The notes under the pieces were generated by a model that saw only the letters and a list, made by a program, of their open reading frames with translations, searched no databases and was not told where the DNA came from. A program made the translations under genes and the position numbers. From positions 1-64,000 of the forward strand of contig NZ_LMZQ01000016.1 of the NCBI RefSeq assembly GCF_001442625.1: DNA of 64,000 nt, in the 5' to 3' direction. Source of the DNA: Pedobacter ginsenosidimutans. Its GTDB lineage: Bacteria > Bacteroidota > Bacteroidia > Sphingobacteriales > Sphingobacteriaceae. Shown piece by piece: positions 16,601 to 24,900 of the stretch; the stretch's first letter is position 1, and the number at the start of each line of letters is the position of its first letter.

Positions 16601-16942
16601 AATGAAGCCAATCCAGGCAGTGGTTTAAACTACCGCGCCTCGCGTGCGGGCACACAAAGTAACAGCACGCGTTTATCGTCATTTTACATCCAGGATGGAT
16701 CTTATTTCAGGTGTACCAATATTACTTTAGGCTACAGTTTTCCAAAGCAATTGGCCAATACGCTTAAGGTGAGCAATATCCGCATTTATGCCAGTGTAGA
16801 TAATGCCTTTACCATTACAGATTATAAAGGTTATAACCCTGAGGTAGATTATAGTGCGGGCAATAACCTTGCTCCTGGTGTAGATTATGGAAACTATCCA
16901 TTGGCCAGAACCTATAACCTTGGTATCAAATTGACTTTTTAG
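13670..16942 (+). CDS. SusC/RagA-family TonB-dependent outer-membrane transporter
   Basis: 1090 residues. An N-terminal signal region (to about residue 32) is followed by a CarboxypepD_reg-like domain (TVSGTVTDQNNQPLPGVSVF, residues 50-130), a plug domain with IRVRGIGSINASSDPLYVIDG and the SusC motif DIETIDILKDAASAAIYGSR, then a long beta-barrel ending in YNLGIKLTF. It imports oligomers captured with the SusD protein that follows after 10 bases. No glycosidase, lyase, sulfatase or sigma/anti-sigma pair is adjacent, so the substrate cannot be assigned. Confidence 0.93.
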   Translation: MTSFFLTASIKSACRKLLLPLGLLAICNSSAIAINYEVTASGLHHKAFATVSGTVTDQNNQPLPGVSVFEKKTKKTTVTDPNGKYSINVEEGAILVFSYIGYDNQEVAVNGRSNINVTLKESSNTLNEVVAIGYQKIRKSDVTGAISSVKASEMNLTSPTVGQALVGKVAGVQVSQTSGAPYSGTKIRVRGIGSINASSDPLYVIDGYPAGNNVSINPEDIETIDILKDAASAAIYGSRASGGVVLITTKRGADGKGKFEYDVQGGISQLAKKVKLLDANQFIQLLIDGRNNAYKDLWVNSGKTWNDAMFSDNNTTRIANVGNGSSVSIPADLYNFSTQQAIPAAYNTDWQDELYRNAAFQRHNLSFSGGTKDVKYFLSGGYQNNNGIVTNTNQKVTNFRGNIDGNVSERLHVGANIAYTKNDNREVQEGRYNLSPMMSALIYLPYLPARDANGNPIQFGMGALSSQFGIQNPENPLATVEQLKITRKSNRSNYNANATYKILEGLNFKANLGTQTYNEKYEYYLPTSLSSGNTPPYSPESIRAANAIAQTLSQVDQLAEFTLNYNKTFSKHSIDVLGGYSAQKTSSDLIRVAASGFQNDYIGEITDKGADAGFFTLDRNRTGKTVTTLLSYFGRFSYNYAGKYFLTGSFRRDGSSRFGPLNKYGVFPSIAAGWNLSDESFYNNFLGEQSRVKLRASWGLSGNNNIPDYRTLQELSAPGGAVFGSAISTAIWPSSIQDRGLGWESTSQFNFGTDISLFKNRVSIMANYYLSYSFNLLFNKPLSAIAGTSSILTNLTDSRVRNKGFDLQIDGKIIQNENFTFGLSGNIAANRNKVLDLGGNSTIFTAGAERSYITHVTQEGQPIGMFYGFKVLGRITADNLGKVAPSAASTNPAKIGDLYFQDTDGNGIVNDADKTVIGTPYAKFTYGFALNTSYKTFDLRASFNGSYGNQVLDGQDYYLYNFEGSGNQYVEVADRYRNEANPGSGLNYRASRAGTQSNSTRLSSFYIQDGSYFRCTNITLGYSFPKQLANTLKVSNIRIYASVDNAFTITDYKGYNPEVDYSAGNNLAPGVDYGNYPLARTYNLGIKLTF

Positions 16943-16952
16943 AACTAAAGAA

Positions 16953-18482
16953 ATGAAAAAACATATTTATAAAGTATTGGCCCTAAGTGCAATTTTAAGT
17001 TTGGGTGCCTGTAAAAAAGATTTTCTAAATCAGAGTAATCCCAACGCCATTGCTGTAGAAAACTATTTTAAAACAGAAAATGATGTGTTGCTGGCTGTTA
17101 ATGGTGTTTACCAATCGCTTAGAAGCAGCAATACCCTTGGAGAGAACAGCGGTCTGTTTACCGATGAGCGCTCGGACGATGCGGGTAGGAATGATAACCA
17201 GAGTAATGCCGGTGAACCATTTCAGTTTAATGATTTTTCGCTCCTGCCAAGCAATTCTTATTTAAGGAGCCATTGGCTGGCACTTTATGAGGCCATTGGC
17301 AGAACTAATGTTGTATTGACAAACATTGATAAAGTATCTTTTGCTAATGCGGCCACCAAAGAAAATTATAAGGCAGAAGCCAAGTTTATCAGGGCGATTA
17401 TGTATTTCGAACTGGTGAGGAAATGGGGACCTGTGCCAGTGGTAACCAAACAGCTTAGCACAGCCGATGAAGTAAAAGAGAACACTTTTCGTGTGCCTGA
17501 AGCGGATGTATACAACCAGATTGTAACCGATTTAAAAGATGCCCTTAACAGCACCTTACCGAATTTCCAAACAGGAGCGAACATAGGTAGAACTTCAAAA
17601 GCGGCAATAAACGCGTATCTGGGTAAAGCTTATTTAACAATGGCGGCTACATTACCAGCAAATAAAACCGAGAACATAAGCAATGCGAATACTTATCTGA
17701 TGGCAGCTTACAATATGAAAGCTTTCGGAAATTTATCAGAAATTCCATATACAGATGTTTTTGACGTAGCGAAAAAAGCGACCTGTAAAGAGCTGATTTT
17801 TCAGATTTCAAATAAACAGGGCGATATTAGTTTTAGCTCGAGCATTGCCGCAAATAACCAGGCCAAAGGCGAAACCATCAACTCGCTTAAACCTTCTACC
17901 GGTATTGGTGGCAATGTAAAACTTGATCTGATTAATGAATACGAAACAAACGATTTAAGGAAAGATTTCTCTGTTAAATTTGCTAATGATCCGATTGTAA
18001 AAGATTGGTTTATCACCAAATTCCGGGATGCGAGCCAATTGGCAACCAATGCGGGTTATGGAGGCAACGACTGGATTTTAATGCGTTATGCCGATGTAAT
18101 ATTAATGCTTGCAGAAGTAAATATGTTGCAGGGCAACGATGCAATAGCTATTCAATATTTAGATATGGTTAGGGCAAGGGCTGGAATGCCATTATACGCT
18201 GTAGCCAAAACGGATGCTACTTATGCGGCTAAATTCCCGACTTTAAAGCTTGCCATTTTACACGAGCGTAGGGTAGAGTTTGCTTTCGAACACCAAAGAT
18301 GGTTTGATTTAATCAGGAATTTTACTGCTGCAGAGTTGGTTACTTACTTAAAAGCGAAACCACAGTCGGCGTATGGAATTGCTAAGCTGACTAACGTAAC
18401 CACAAAAGACAGGTATTATCCTATTCCTTTTGATGAGGTGAAATTAGATCCGGTTAAAATGTATCAGAATCCGGGATACTAA
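16953..18482 (+). CDS. SusD/RagB-family nutrient-binding lipoprotein
   Basis: 509 residues, a partner of the preceding SusC. The lipoprotein signal ends at LSLGACKKDFLNQ (Cys20), so it is lipid-anchored at the cell surface. SusD features are the TPR-like N-terminal half (TENDVLLAVNGVYQSLR; KAEAKFIRAIMYFELVRKWG), the motif WILMRYADVILMLAEV, RVEFAFEHQRWFDLIR near the C-terminus, and the terminal motif YQNPGY. A terminator follows at 18505. Confidence 0.93.
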   Translation: MKKHIYKVLALSAILSLGACKKDFLNQSNPNAIAVENYFKTENDVLLAVNGVYQSLRSSNTLGENSGLFTDERSDDAGRNDNQSNAGEPFQFNDFSLLPSNSYLRSHWLALYEAIGRTNVVLTNIDKVSFANAATKENYKAEAKFIRAIMYFELVRKWGPVPVVTKQLSTADEVKENTFRVPEADVYNQIVTDLKDALNSTLPNFQTGANIGRTSKAAINAYLGKAYLTMAATLPANKTENISNANTYLMAAYNMKAFGNLSEIPYTDVFDVAKKATCKELIFQISNKQGDISFSSSIAANNQAKGETINSLKPSTGIGGNVKLDLINEYETNDLRKDFSVKFANDPIVKDWFITKFRDASQLATNAGYGGNDWILMRYADVILMLAEVNMLQGNDAIAIQYLDMVRARAGMPLYAVAKTDATYAAKFPTLKLAILHERRVEFAFEHQRWFDLIRNFTAAELVTYLKAKPQSAYGIAKLTNVTTKDRYYPIPFDEVKLDPVKMYQNPGY

Positions 18483-18504
18483 AAAGTTAATATACATAAT
18501 AAGG

Positions 18505-18538
18505 AAAGCGGGCTGATCATTGATCGGGCCGCTTTTTT
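18505..18538 (+). terminator. Rho-independent terminator of the first susC/susD operon
   Basis: AAAGCGG (18505-18511) pairs with CCGCTTT (from 18529), with further pairing inside the loop (TGATC/GATC), and ends in TTTTTT. Confidence 0.8.
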
Positions 18539-18614
18539 AGTTTGGAGTTTTAGGCGTGCGGATGATAGTTTTATGCGTGTGGGTGATGATTTTGATCATG
18601 CGGTCGTCATGAGT

Positions 18615-18711
18615 CGTCATTGCGAGGAGGAACGACGAAGCAATCTTTCATATTAGTGATTCTTGCTAGAAAGATTGCTTCGTCGGCTGAAAAAGCCTTC
18701 TCGCAATGACG
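18615..18711. repeat. Intergenic inverted repeat (CGTCATTGCGAGG type), copy 1
   Basis: The left arm begins CGTCATTGCGAGG and contains ACGACGAAGCAATCTTT; the right arm mirrors it and ends CTTCTCGCAATGACG. The last 40 bases are the same as the right half of copy 2 (35663-35702). An asymmetric insert GGCTGAAAAAGCC forms its own small hairpin. The rest of the gap 18539-18924 holds only AT-rich sequence with short imperfect palindromes around 18840-18920. Confidence 0.8.
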
Positions 18712-18924
18712 GTTCATCGCAATAAATTAACCTTCAAAGTGGCACTTTTTAACACAAACTCCCATATAGCTTTTTTAAAATCCGCGGAAATCTGCTGATC
18801 TGCGGGAACCCTTTTTTATTCATTCCCGCTGATAAAAGATGATGACGCAGATTCAGTTGGCAATTTGCAATTTTCAGTTAGCTATAAACTGTTAACCGCC
18901 AACTGCGAACTGAAAACTGTTCAG

Positions 18925-19584
18925 CTAAATAATATTCCGTGTAATTTTTCCTTTGATAATATAAAGTGCCTGGATGTTTTTTTTACGGATTACGGTATCG
19001 CCTTTAAAATTTGGATTTGAAGAACGGAGGATTAGTTTGGTATTATCGGTGTGCTGAAAAATTAGTTTTATGGTACGTAAACTGTTACTATCTTCATCCG
19101 TCATCACCACATAAGCTTCGCCCCATTGTAGAATTTCGTAATTGGTAATTTCTTTTATGGCTATAATTTCGCCTGCGGCATATTTAGGGTACATGCTATC
19201 GCCATAAACCGGTAAATAGGCCGTACAATCGTTAAAAGGGAGGTAATTTACCAGATATTCTGCCCGTTGTTCTTCTACCATATGATCTTTAGCATCCGAT
19301 AGGCTCATATCGAAATAGGGAACACCTTCTTTGCTTTCGCCAACGGCTGGTTTCTTTTTAAAAAATGGTTCGCCCGTTCCGTTTTCAAGCCATGTTAAAT
19401 TTACGTCGAATTTAAGTTCGAGTTTATCTTTAATCGCATTGGATACTTTTAAACCGCCTCTTTCCCGAAGAACATCTGATAAAGACCCAGCCTTAATATT
19501 TAAGGCTTCAGCAAACTCTTTTTGAGTCCTAAATTTTAACAAATCCATTAGGATTTTTAGTCGCTGATTTTCAGATTGTTGCAT
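18925..19584 (-). CDS. S24/LexA-like transcriptional repressor with HTH domain
   Basis: 219 residues. The N-terminal helix-turn-helix (about residues 15-65, TQKEFAEALNIKAGSLSDVL) is of the phage CI/XRE type. The C-terminal S24 peptidase fold has the nucleophile Ser130 in VYGDSMYPK and a candidate general base Lys173 in LRTIKLIF. I do not see a clear Ala-Gly autocleavage site in the linker, so DNA-damage-induced self-cleavage is uncertain. It is divergent from a two-gene operon with a 93-base spacer and is the obvious candidate to control it. Confidence 0.85.
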   Translation of the reverse strand: MQQSENQRLKILMDLLKFRTQKEFAEALNIKAGSLSDVLRERGGLKVSNAIKDKLELKFDVNLTWLENGTGEPFFKKKPAVGESKEGVPYFDMSLSDAKDHMVEEQRAEYLVNYLPFNDCTAYLPVYGDSMYPKYAAGEIIAIKEITNYEILQWGEAYVVMTDEDSNSLRTIKLIFQHTDNTKLILRSSNPNFKGDTVIRKKNIQALYIIKGKITRNII

Positions 19585-19677
19585 ATATTCAGTAAGGTTT
19601 TCTTATTTTTTATAAGTAAATACTTATTTATTTTGCTAAATTCGTTAGCTAATATAATCATTTAAAAAATATACGCT

Positions 19678-20850
19678 ATGGAAGGGATCGCAAATTTTAA
19701 AAAAGAAACTATGGCATTTATTGATGCCATTGAAAACTTTTTTCTATCGGATGGTGTAGGCCATCATTTAAATTTTTTAAAAAACTGGATAAACCCACCT
19801 CAAAACGAATTCGATTATTCGCCACAAAAGCACCCTGCAAAGCTATTGGGGTTTTATGAAAAACTGGTGCCACTGTTCGATTATTCGGATTTAATTTTTA
19901 ACCGGATTGAAGCTGATACGGCCTTTGTAAAAGCGATTGAGCTTGACGAATGTAATCTGGAACGCGAATCGGTTGTGCTTGATTATTGCCCGAAGTTGTT
20001 GAGCAAGGGCGAAATGAAAAATCCAAAATTTACTTTTTTAGATATTTTTATCTTCTTTGAATCGGATAGCTATAAGATCGTTTATAAGGAATGGTTACTG
20101 GCCGGATTGGAAAATAAGCTCGATCTGGATTGGGATCAGTATGTTGCCGCGTTTTATGAGAATACCATGAAAATGCTGGAGGCCTGTTGGCTCATCCACG
20201 AAAGGCTCATTACTAAAAATAGTTTTAAAAGCATCGATCGCTATTACCATATGGCCATGTTCGAAAGTACATCGCCTCTGGCTTTCGATCAGGAATTATT
20301 TGATGATCCGTTTAAGGCAATTGAATTTTTCTTTAGTTTGGATAACCTTGCAGGGCATAAAACATACCTGAAAAAATGGTATAAAATGGCCTTATCAGAA
20401 GCGCACCGTTTAAATGATGTTGCCGATTATTTTTTTCTGTATAACCAGTTTACGAAATTGCTTAACGCTGGCTATTTAATTGCAAACAAAAAGTTGATTT
20501 ATCAGGAAGCCTTGCCTGAAGGCTTAATTACAGCAGATCGTTTTATTACAAGCGAAGTGTATAACAAAGGCCTTTTCGAAGTAAATACGCTGGCGCCCGA
20601 ACACATAGAAAATCCTTATCGCTTTGTAGCGTCTTTTTTCATTCCTGAAAAAATTAAACAATTGCGCTTAGGCCTTTTAGAGTGGTTGTATGCTGCCTTT
20701 AGTGCCGGGAGCAGCATTAAACTGATGGATAAAGAATTTTTATTTGAGCAGTACGAAGCCATGCTGATGATCATGGAAGCTTTTTTTCTGATGATTGGGA
20801 ATCCTTCATTGAGTGATGATGTTAGAGAAAGGCGGCATTATGCGGAATAA
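19678..20850 (+). CDS. Unknown protein built of four ~100-residue repeats
   Basis: 390 residues, no signal peptide and no known family that I recognise. Reading the protein against itself shows four copies of a helical unit: FF at 21-22, 127-128, 218-219 and 320-321; a Trp at 37, 139, 234 and 336; and a Tyr-containing helix at 60, 160, 255 and 359 (EKLVPLFD, ENTMKMLEA, NQFTKLLNA, EAMLMIMEA). The Trp-to-Tyr distance is 21-23 in every copy. It is probably an all-alpha solenoid or bundle for protein contacts. It overlaps the HEPN gene downstream and is divergent from the S24 repressor. Confidence 0.7.
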   Translation: MEGIANFKKETMAFIDAIENFFLSDGVGHHLNFLKNWINPPQNEFDYSPQKHPAKLLGFYEKLVPLFDYSDLIFNRIEADTAFVKAIELDECNLERESVVLDYCPKLLSKGEMKNPKFTFLDIFIFFESDSYKIVYKEWLLAGLENKLDLDWDQYVAAFYENTMKMLEACWLIHERLITKNSFKSIDRYYHMAMFESTSPLAFDQELFDDPFKAIEFFFSLDNLAGHKTYLKKWYKMALSEAHRLNDVADYFFLYNQFTKLLNAGYLIANKKLIYQEALPEGLITADRFITSEVYNKGLFEVNTLAPEHIENPYRFVASFFIPEKIKQLRLGLLEWLYAAFSAGSSIKLMDKEFLFEQYEAMLMIMEAFFLMIGNPSLSDDVRERRHYAE

Positions 20851-21700
20851 ATCCTTAAATCTTAGCCACAGTGCCATAAAAGAAGAAACCGTAATGCGTT
20901 TATTAAAGCGTATTACAGCTGCGGTACCCATTCAATATGTTTATCTCCATAACATTTTTTTTGCCGGTAAAGCAGTACAAGAAATGCTGATTATGGTTTC
21001 GTTTAAACATGTGCGTATTTTAAACGAATTAACGCCGGTATTAAATATTGTATTTAATGGGCAAATGGAATTTACTTATCGGGTTTTCCATGTGCACGAG
21101 GTTGAGCAAGCTTTGCTAGCGGGGAGTTTGTTTTTTTACTATGCCACGGCAGCTCAAAATTGCTTATTTAGTAAATCTGGAAGTTTTCTTGAATGTGGGG
21201 CACCTGAGTTCGTTGCAGATCGGGTTAGCAGCACCTATCAACACGAAACTAGTAAGGCCAACAAATTTTTATCAGGAGCCAATTTCTATTTTAAACACCG
21301 AAATTTCGAACATTGCGCTTTTATGCTGCACCAGGTTTTCGATTTAATGTACAGAGCCATTGAAATTTTGGTAATGGGAAAGGATAAAAAAACGCACCGC
21401 ATCAGTGCCCATCAACTGTATGTTAAAGCCTATGTTAAACCACTTTCTGAGCTTTTTAATGATGATGAGGAAGAGGTTTCCCTGTTGCATTTGCTTGATG
21501 AGGCTTATCTGGCTGTTCGGTACGAAAATAATTACACGATCAGTGAAACGGATGTGATGCGACTGTTTGAAAAAATAGATCTATTGTACTGTGTTTCAGA
21601 ACAGGTTTATCAGGGCATTATGAATAACCATTTTGATCAGCAGGTTACTGAGATGTTTTTAAACCCGAAGCTGGGTCTCTCCATAACCAGCCATCTGTAG
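20840..21700 (+). CDS. HEPN-domain protein
   Basis: 286 residues from the ATG at 20840, which overlaps the previous stop by 11 bases and follows a purine-rich GAGAAAGGCGGC; an in-frame ATG at 20816 is an alternative. The C-terminal half (about residues 140-260) reads as a HEPN helical domain: ANKFLSGANFYFKHRNFEHC, AFMLHQVFDLMYRAIEIL, a KKTHRIS segment and AYLAVRYENNYTI. HEPN domains are often RNases or partners of minimal nucleotidyltransferases in toxin-antitoxin or defence systems. The N-terminal 130 residues are unfamiliar. The classical R-x4-H motif is not clear, so nuclease activity is uncertain. Confidence 0.7.
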   Translation: MRNKSLNLSHSAIKEETVMRLLKRITAAVPIQYVYLHNIFFAGKAVQEMLIMVSFKHVRILNELTPVLNIVFNGQMEFTYRVFHVHEVEQALLAGSLFFYYATAAQNCLFSKSGSFLECGAPEFVADRVSSTYQHETSKANKFLSGANFYFKHRNFEHCAFMLHQVFDLMYRAIEILVMGKDKKTHRISAHQLYVKAYVKPLSELFNDDEEEVSLLHLLDEAYLAVRYENNYTISETDVMRLFEKIDLLYCVSEQVYQGIMNNHFDQQVTEMFLNPKLGLSITSHL

Positions 21701-21705
21701 TTCAA

Positions 21706-21767
21706 AGATCTTTCCTCCGAAGGAGTTCCTTTGGAACACTCTGCGGTACTTCGGTTGAGATGACGAT
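21706..21767. repeat. Half of a TCATCTCGA/GATCTTT-type intergenic repeat
   Basis: AAGATCTTTCCTCCGAAGGAG, then GTTCCTTTGGAAC and TTCGGTTGAGATGACGA: small hairpins nested in one arm-like unit. It is related by its ends (GATCTTT and GAGATGAC) to the element at 37943-37990. Confidence 0.45.
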
Positions 21768-21915
21768 ACTTTTTATTCGAGCCTGTAAATGGTAGGGTTA
21801 ATTTATGGGATGAAATCAATATGAATGACATTTTACGCCTTTCATTTGCTAATAAATACGTCAACAATAGCCTTGTTAAAAAAACGGTTTAAATGTTTCG
21901 CAAAGCGCTTACAGG

Positions 21916-24900
21916 TTAATCATTGCTCATAAACTCACTCGGGGTTTTGCCGAAATGTTTTTTAAACTCAGAACTAAAATATTTCCGATCGTTAAATCCT
22001 ACTGCATAGGCAATTTCAGCAATATTTCCTGTGCCCTGTTTAAGTAATTGGGCTGCTCTTTTTATCCGCATCGATTTAATAAAGTCGTTTACCGAAAGAT
22101 CAGTCAGTGCCCTTATTTTTTTATAGAGTACAGGTTGGCTCATGCCGATTTCAGAAGATAGGGTTGGCACATCAAAATCAGGATCGGCGATGCGGTCTTC
22201 GATAACCTGGATAATTTTATTCAAAAAGCTCTGCTCGGTGGTATTAATCACCATATTTTTAGGCTCGAGCGTAATTACCTGTCCAAATTTATGTTTTATC
22301 GTTTCTCTGGCATTTAATAAGTTCTGAATGTTCAGTTCAAGTATTTTTAGGTTAAAAGGTTTCATGATATAGGCGTCGGCACCATTTTCGAAACCGTTTA
22401 CCTGGTGCACATAAGCCGATCTTGCCGTTAATAAAACGACAGGGATATGGCTGGTTCTTTCGTCCGTTTTAAGTTTCCGGCATAATTCCAGCCCATCCAT
22501 TACGGGCATCATTACATCACTGATAATTAAATCAGGAATCAGTTCTAAAGCATAATCTAAGCCCGTAGCCCCGTTTTCGCGCTCATAAATCTGGTATGTG
22601 TGGCTTAAAGCCTGTTTGATAAAGGTTCTTACATCTTCATTATCTTCTACGAGTAAGATGCTGTTTTTCCTTTTTTTGTCCGAGTCATCTGGTACCGCAT
22701 CATCTTCTTTAATTTGTTCGGTTACCTGTGTTGCACTAAGGTTATAATTTAAGGCATCGTCGTAATAAACATAATCATGGATAAAATCGGATGGATTAAA
22801 ATGTGCTTTCCCTGTTTTTAAACTTACGGTGAAAGCGGTATTGCCAAAAGCATTGTCGTTTTTAGGTGTGCTTTCGAAACTGATCTGGCCATGATGCAGT
22901 TCTACAATGCTTTTAGAAAGTGATAGGCCCAAACCGGTACCGATGGTTGTAGTGGCATTGGCCTGATAAAAATTGGTGAATAAATTCGCCTGGTTTTCTA
23001 ATGGAATGCCCTTACCGTTATCGCAGATCTTTATATTAACCAATTGTTTTTCTGTTTCTATTTTTAGGCTAATTTTTCCGTTTACCGGTGTAAACTTAAA
23101 GGCGTTGGAGAGTAAATTAAACATCACTTTTTCCATTTGAACTTTATCAAAATAAAGCTCAATTTCTGCCTGTGCGGTTTCAAACTGGTAATCGATGTTT
23201 TTAGAAATGGCCATGTTCTGAAAAGCCAGAAATATTTCCCTGCAGAATTTTACCACATCGCCTGGGCTCACATGTAGTGCCATTTTTCCGCTTTCTGCCT
23301 TTCTAAAGTCGAGCAGTTCGGTAACCAGGTTCATTAAACGGTCGGCATTATTTTTTATGGGTTGCAGATCCCGGTTCAGGACGGGGTCGTCTTTTGCGTT
23401 TTCGATCAATTTATCTAACGGTCCAACAATGAGTGTTAAAGGCGTGCGGATCTCATGAGAAATATTGGTGAAAAATTCTAGCTTATGCTCGTTAATCTCT
23501 TTTTCTTTTTTAAGTACAGCTTTTATTAACAAATAGCGAATAAATACAAAAGATATAGCTACAAAAACGAAGAAATAAAACAGATAGGCCCACCAGGTTC
23601 TGTAAAAAGGTGGATTTACTGTAATGCTGATCTTGCGTATATTGGCGCTCGGAACGCCATCATTATTAACTCCCCTAACCATAAAAGTGTAGTTGCCCGG
23701 GGGAAGATTGGTGTAAGCAGCCGTTGGGATACTTACATCGTTCCAGTTTTTTTCGAAACCATCTAATTTGTATGCATAACGATTTTTTTCTGGTTTAATA
23801 AAGTTTAAGAGCGCAAAACTTAAACTAAATGTATTCTGGCGGTTCGAAAAAACGAGTTTATTTTTTAGGCCAATGTTCTGATCGAGCAGACCGTCTTCAG
23901 CGTTGATTTTTATCGGCTTATTATCGACTTTTAAATCTGTTATTACAAGTGTTGCTGCCTTGTTATTGGTTTGTATGCGGTTGGGATAAAAGCTTATAAA
24001 ACCACTGTATCCGCCAAAGAACATTTCGCCATTGGCACTTTTAAAAAAGGCATTGGCATTAAATTCATTTCCTGGAAGCCCATCGGCAACAGTATAGTTT
24101 TTAAAGGTTTTATTTTTTCTGTTAAACATAGATAAACCATTGGCTGTGCTTATCCAAAGGTTGCCATTATCATCTTCCAATACACCAAGCACATTGTCGT
24201 TCGGTAAACCATTTTTTACGGTGTAGTAGATTACTTTATTTGTTTTTTGATCGTAGCGGATTAGCCCTTTGTTATTGGTGCAGATATAAATCTCTTTATT
24301 TCTTGTTTCTGTAATGCCGTTTACATAATAATCTAAAGGCTTTTTGGTTTGTGCATCGCATAAAGTGTAAAACTCTTTTTTATCAATATCATAGATACAA
24401 AACCCGTTTGTGGTGCCGAAGTAAACGCGATCGGTAACCATTAAAGCTTTAACTATTGCCGATTTAGAGAGAATGTTTGGAAGTTTGAAGTCGTAAAACC
24501 TTGTTTTATCAGGACTGGAGATCTTAATGCCATTTCGTTGAGTGGCTACATATAGGTAGCCGTTCTGGTCTTCAGCTAGTGTAGTAACCTCATCGGGTAC
24601 ATCTTCAGGATGCCTGCTGAAATTGAAACTCTTAAACGTGCGGTTTTTGCTGTCATAAACATTAAGTCCGCCCGAATGTGTACCGATCCAAAGTTTGCCG
24701 GCCTGATCCAATATTATTTTTTTGATCAGGTTTGATTTTATAGCGTTATTGCGGCCATCATTCTTAAAAGCGGTGAAAGTATTTGCCGATCTGTTGAAAT
24801 AGTTTAATCCGCCGCCTTCTGTTCCGATCCAGAGATTTTTATTTTCATCTTCGGCGAAAGCACTTACCACATTGTTATTGATACTGGAGGTGTATTTGCT

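Noticed and set aside
13670..18482. A second full polysaccharide utilisation locus
   Set aside because: Only the susC/susD pair is present; no degradative enzyme, HTCS or sigma/anti-sigma pair is adjacent.
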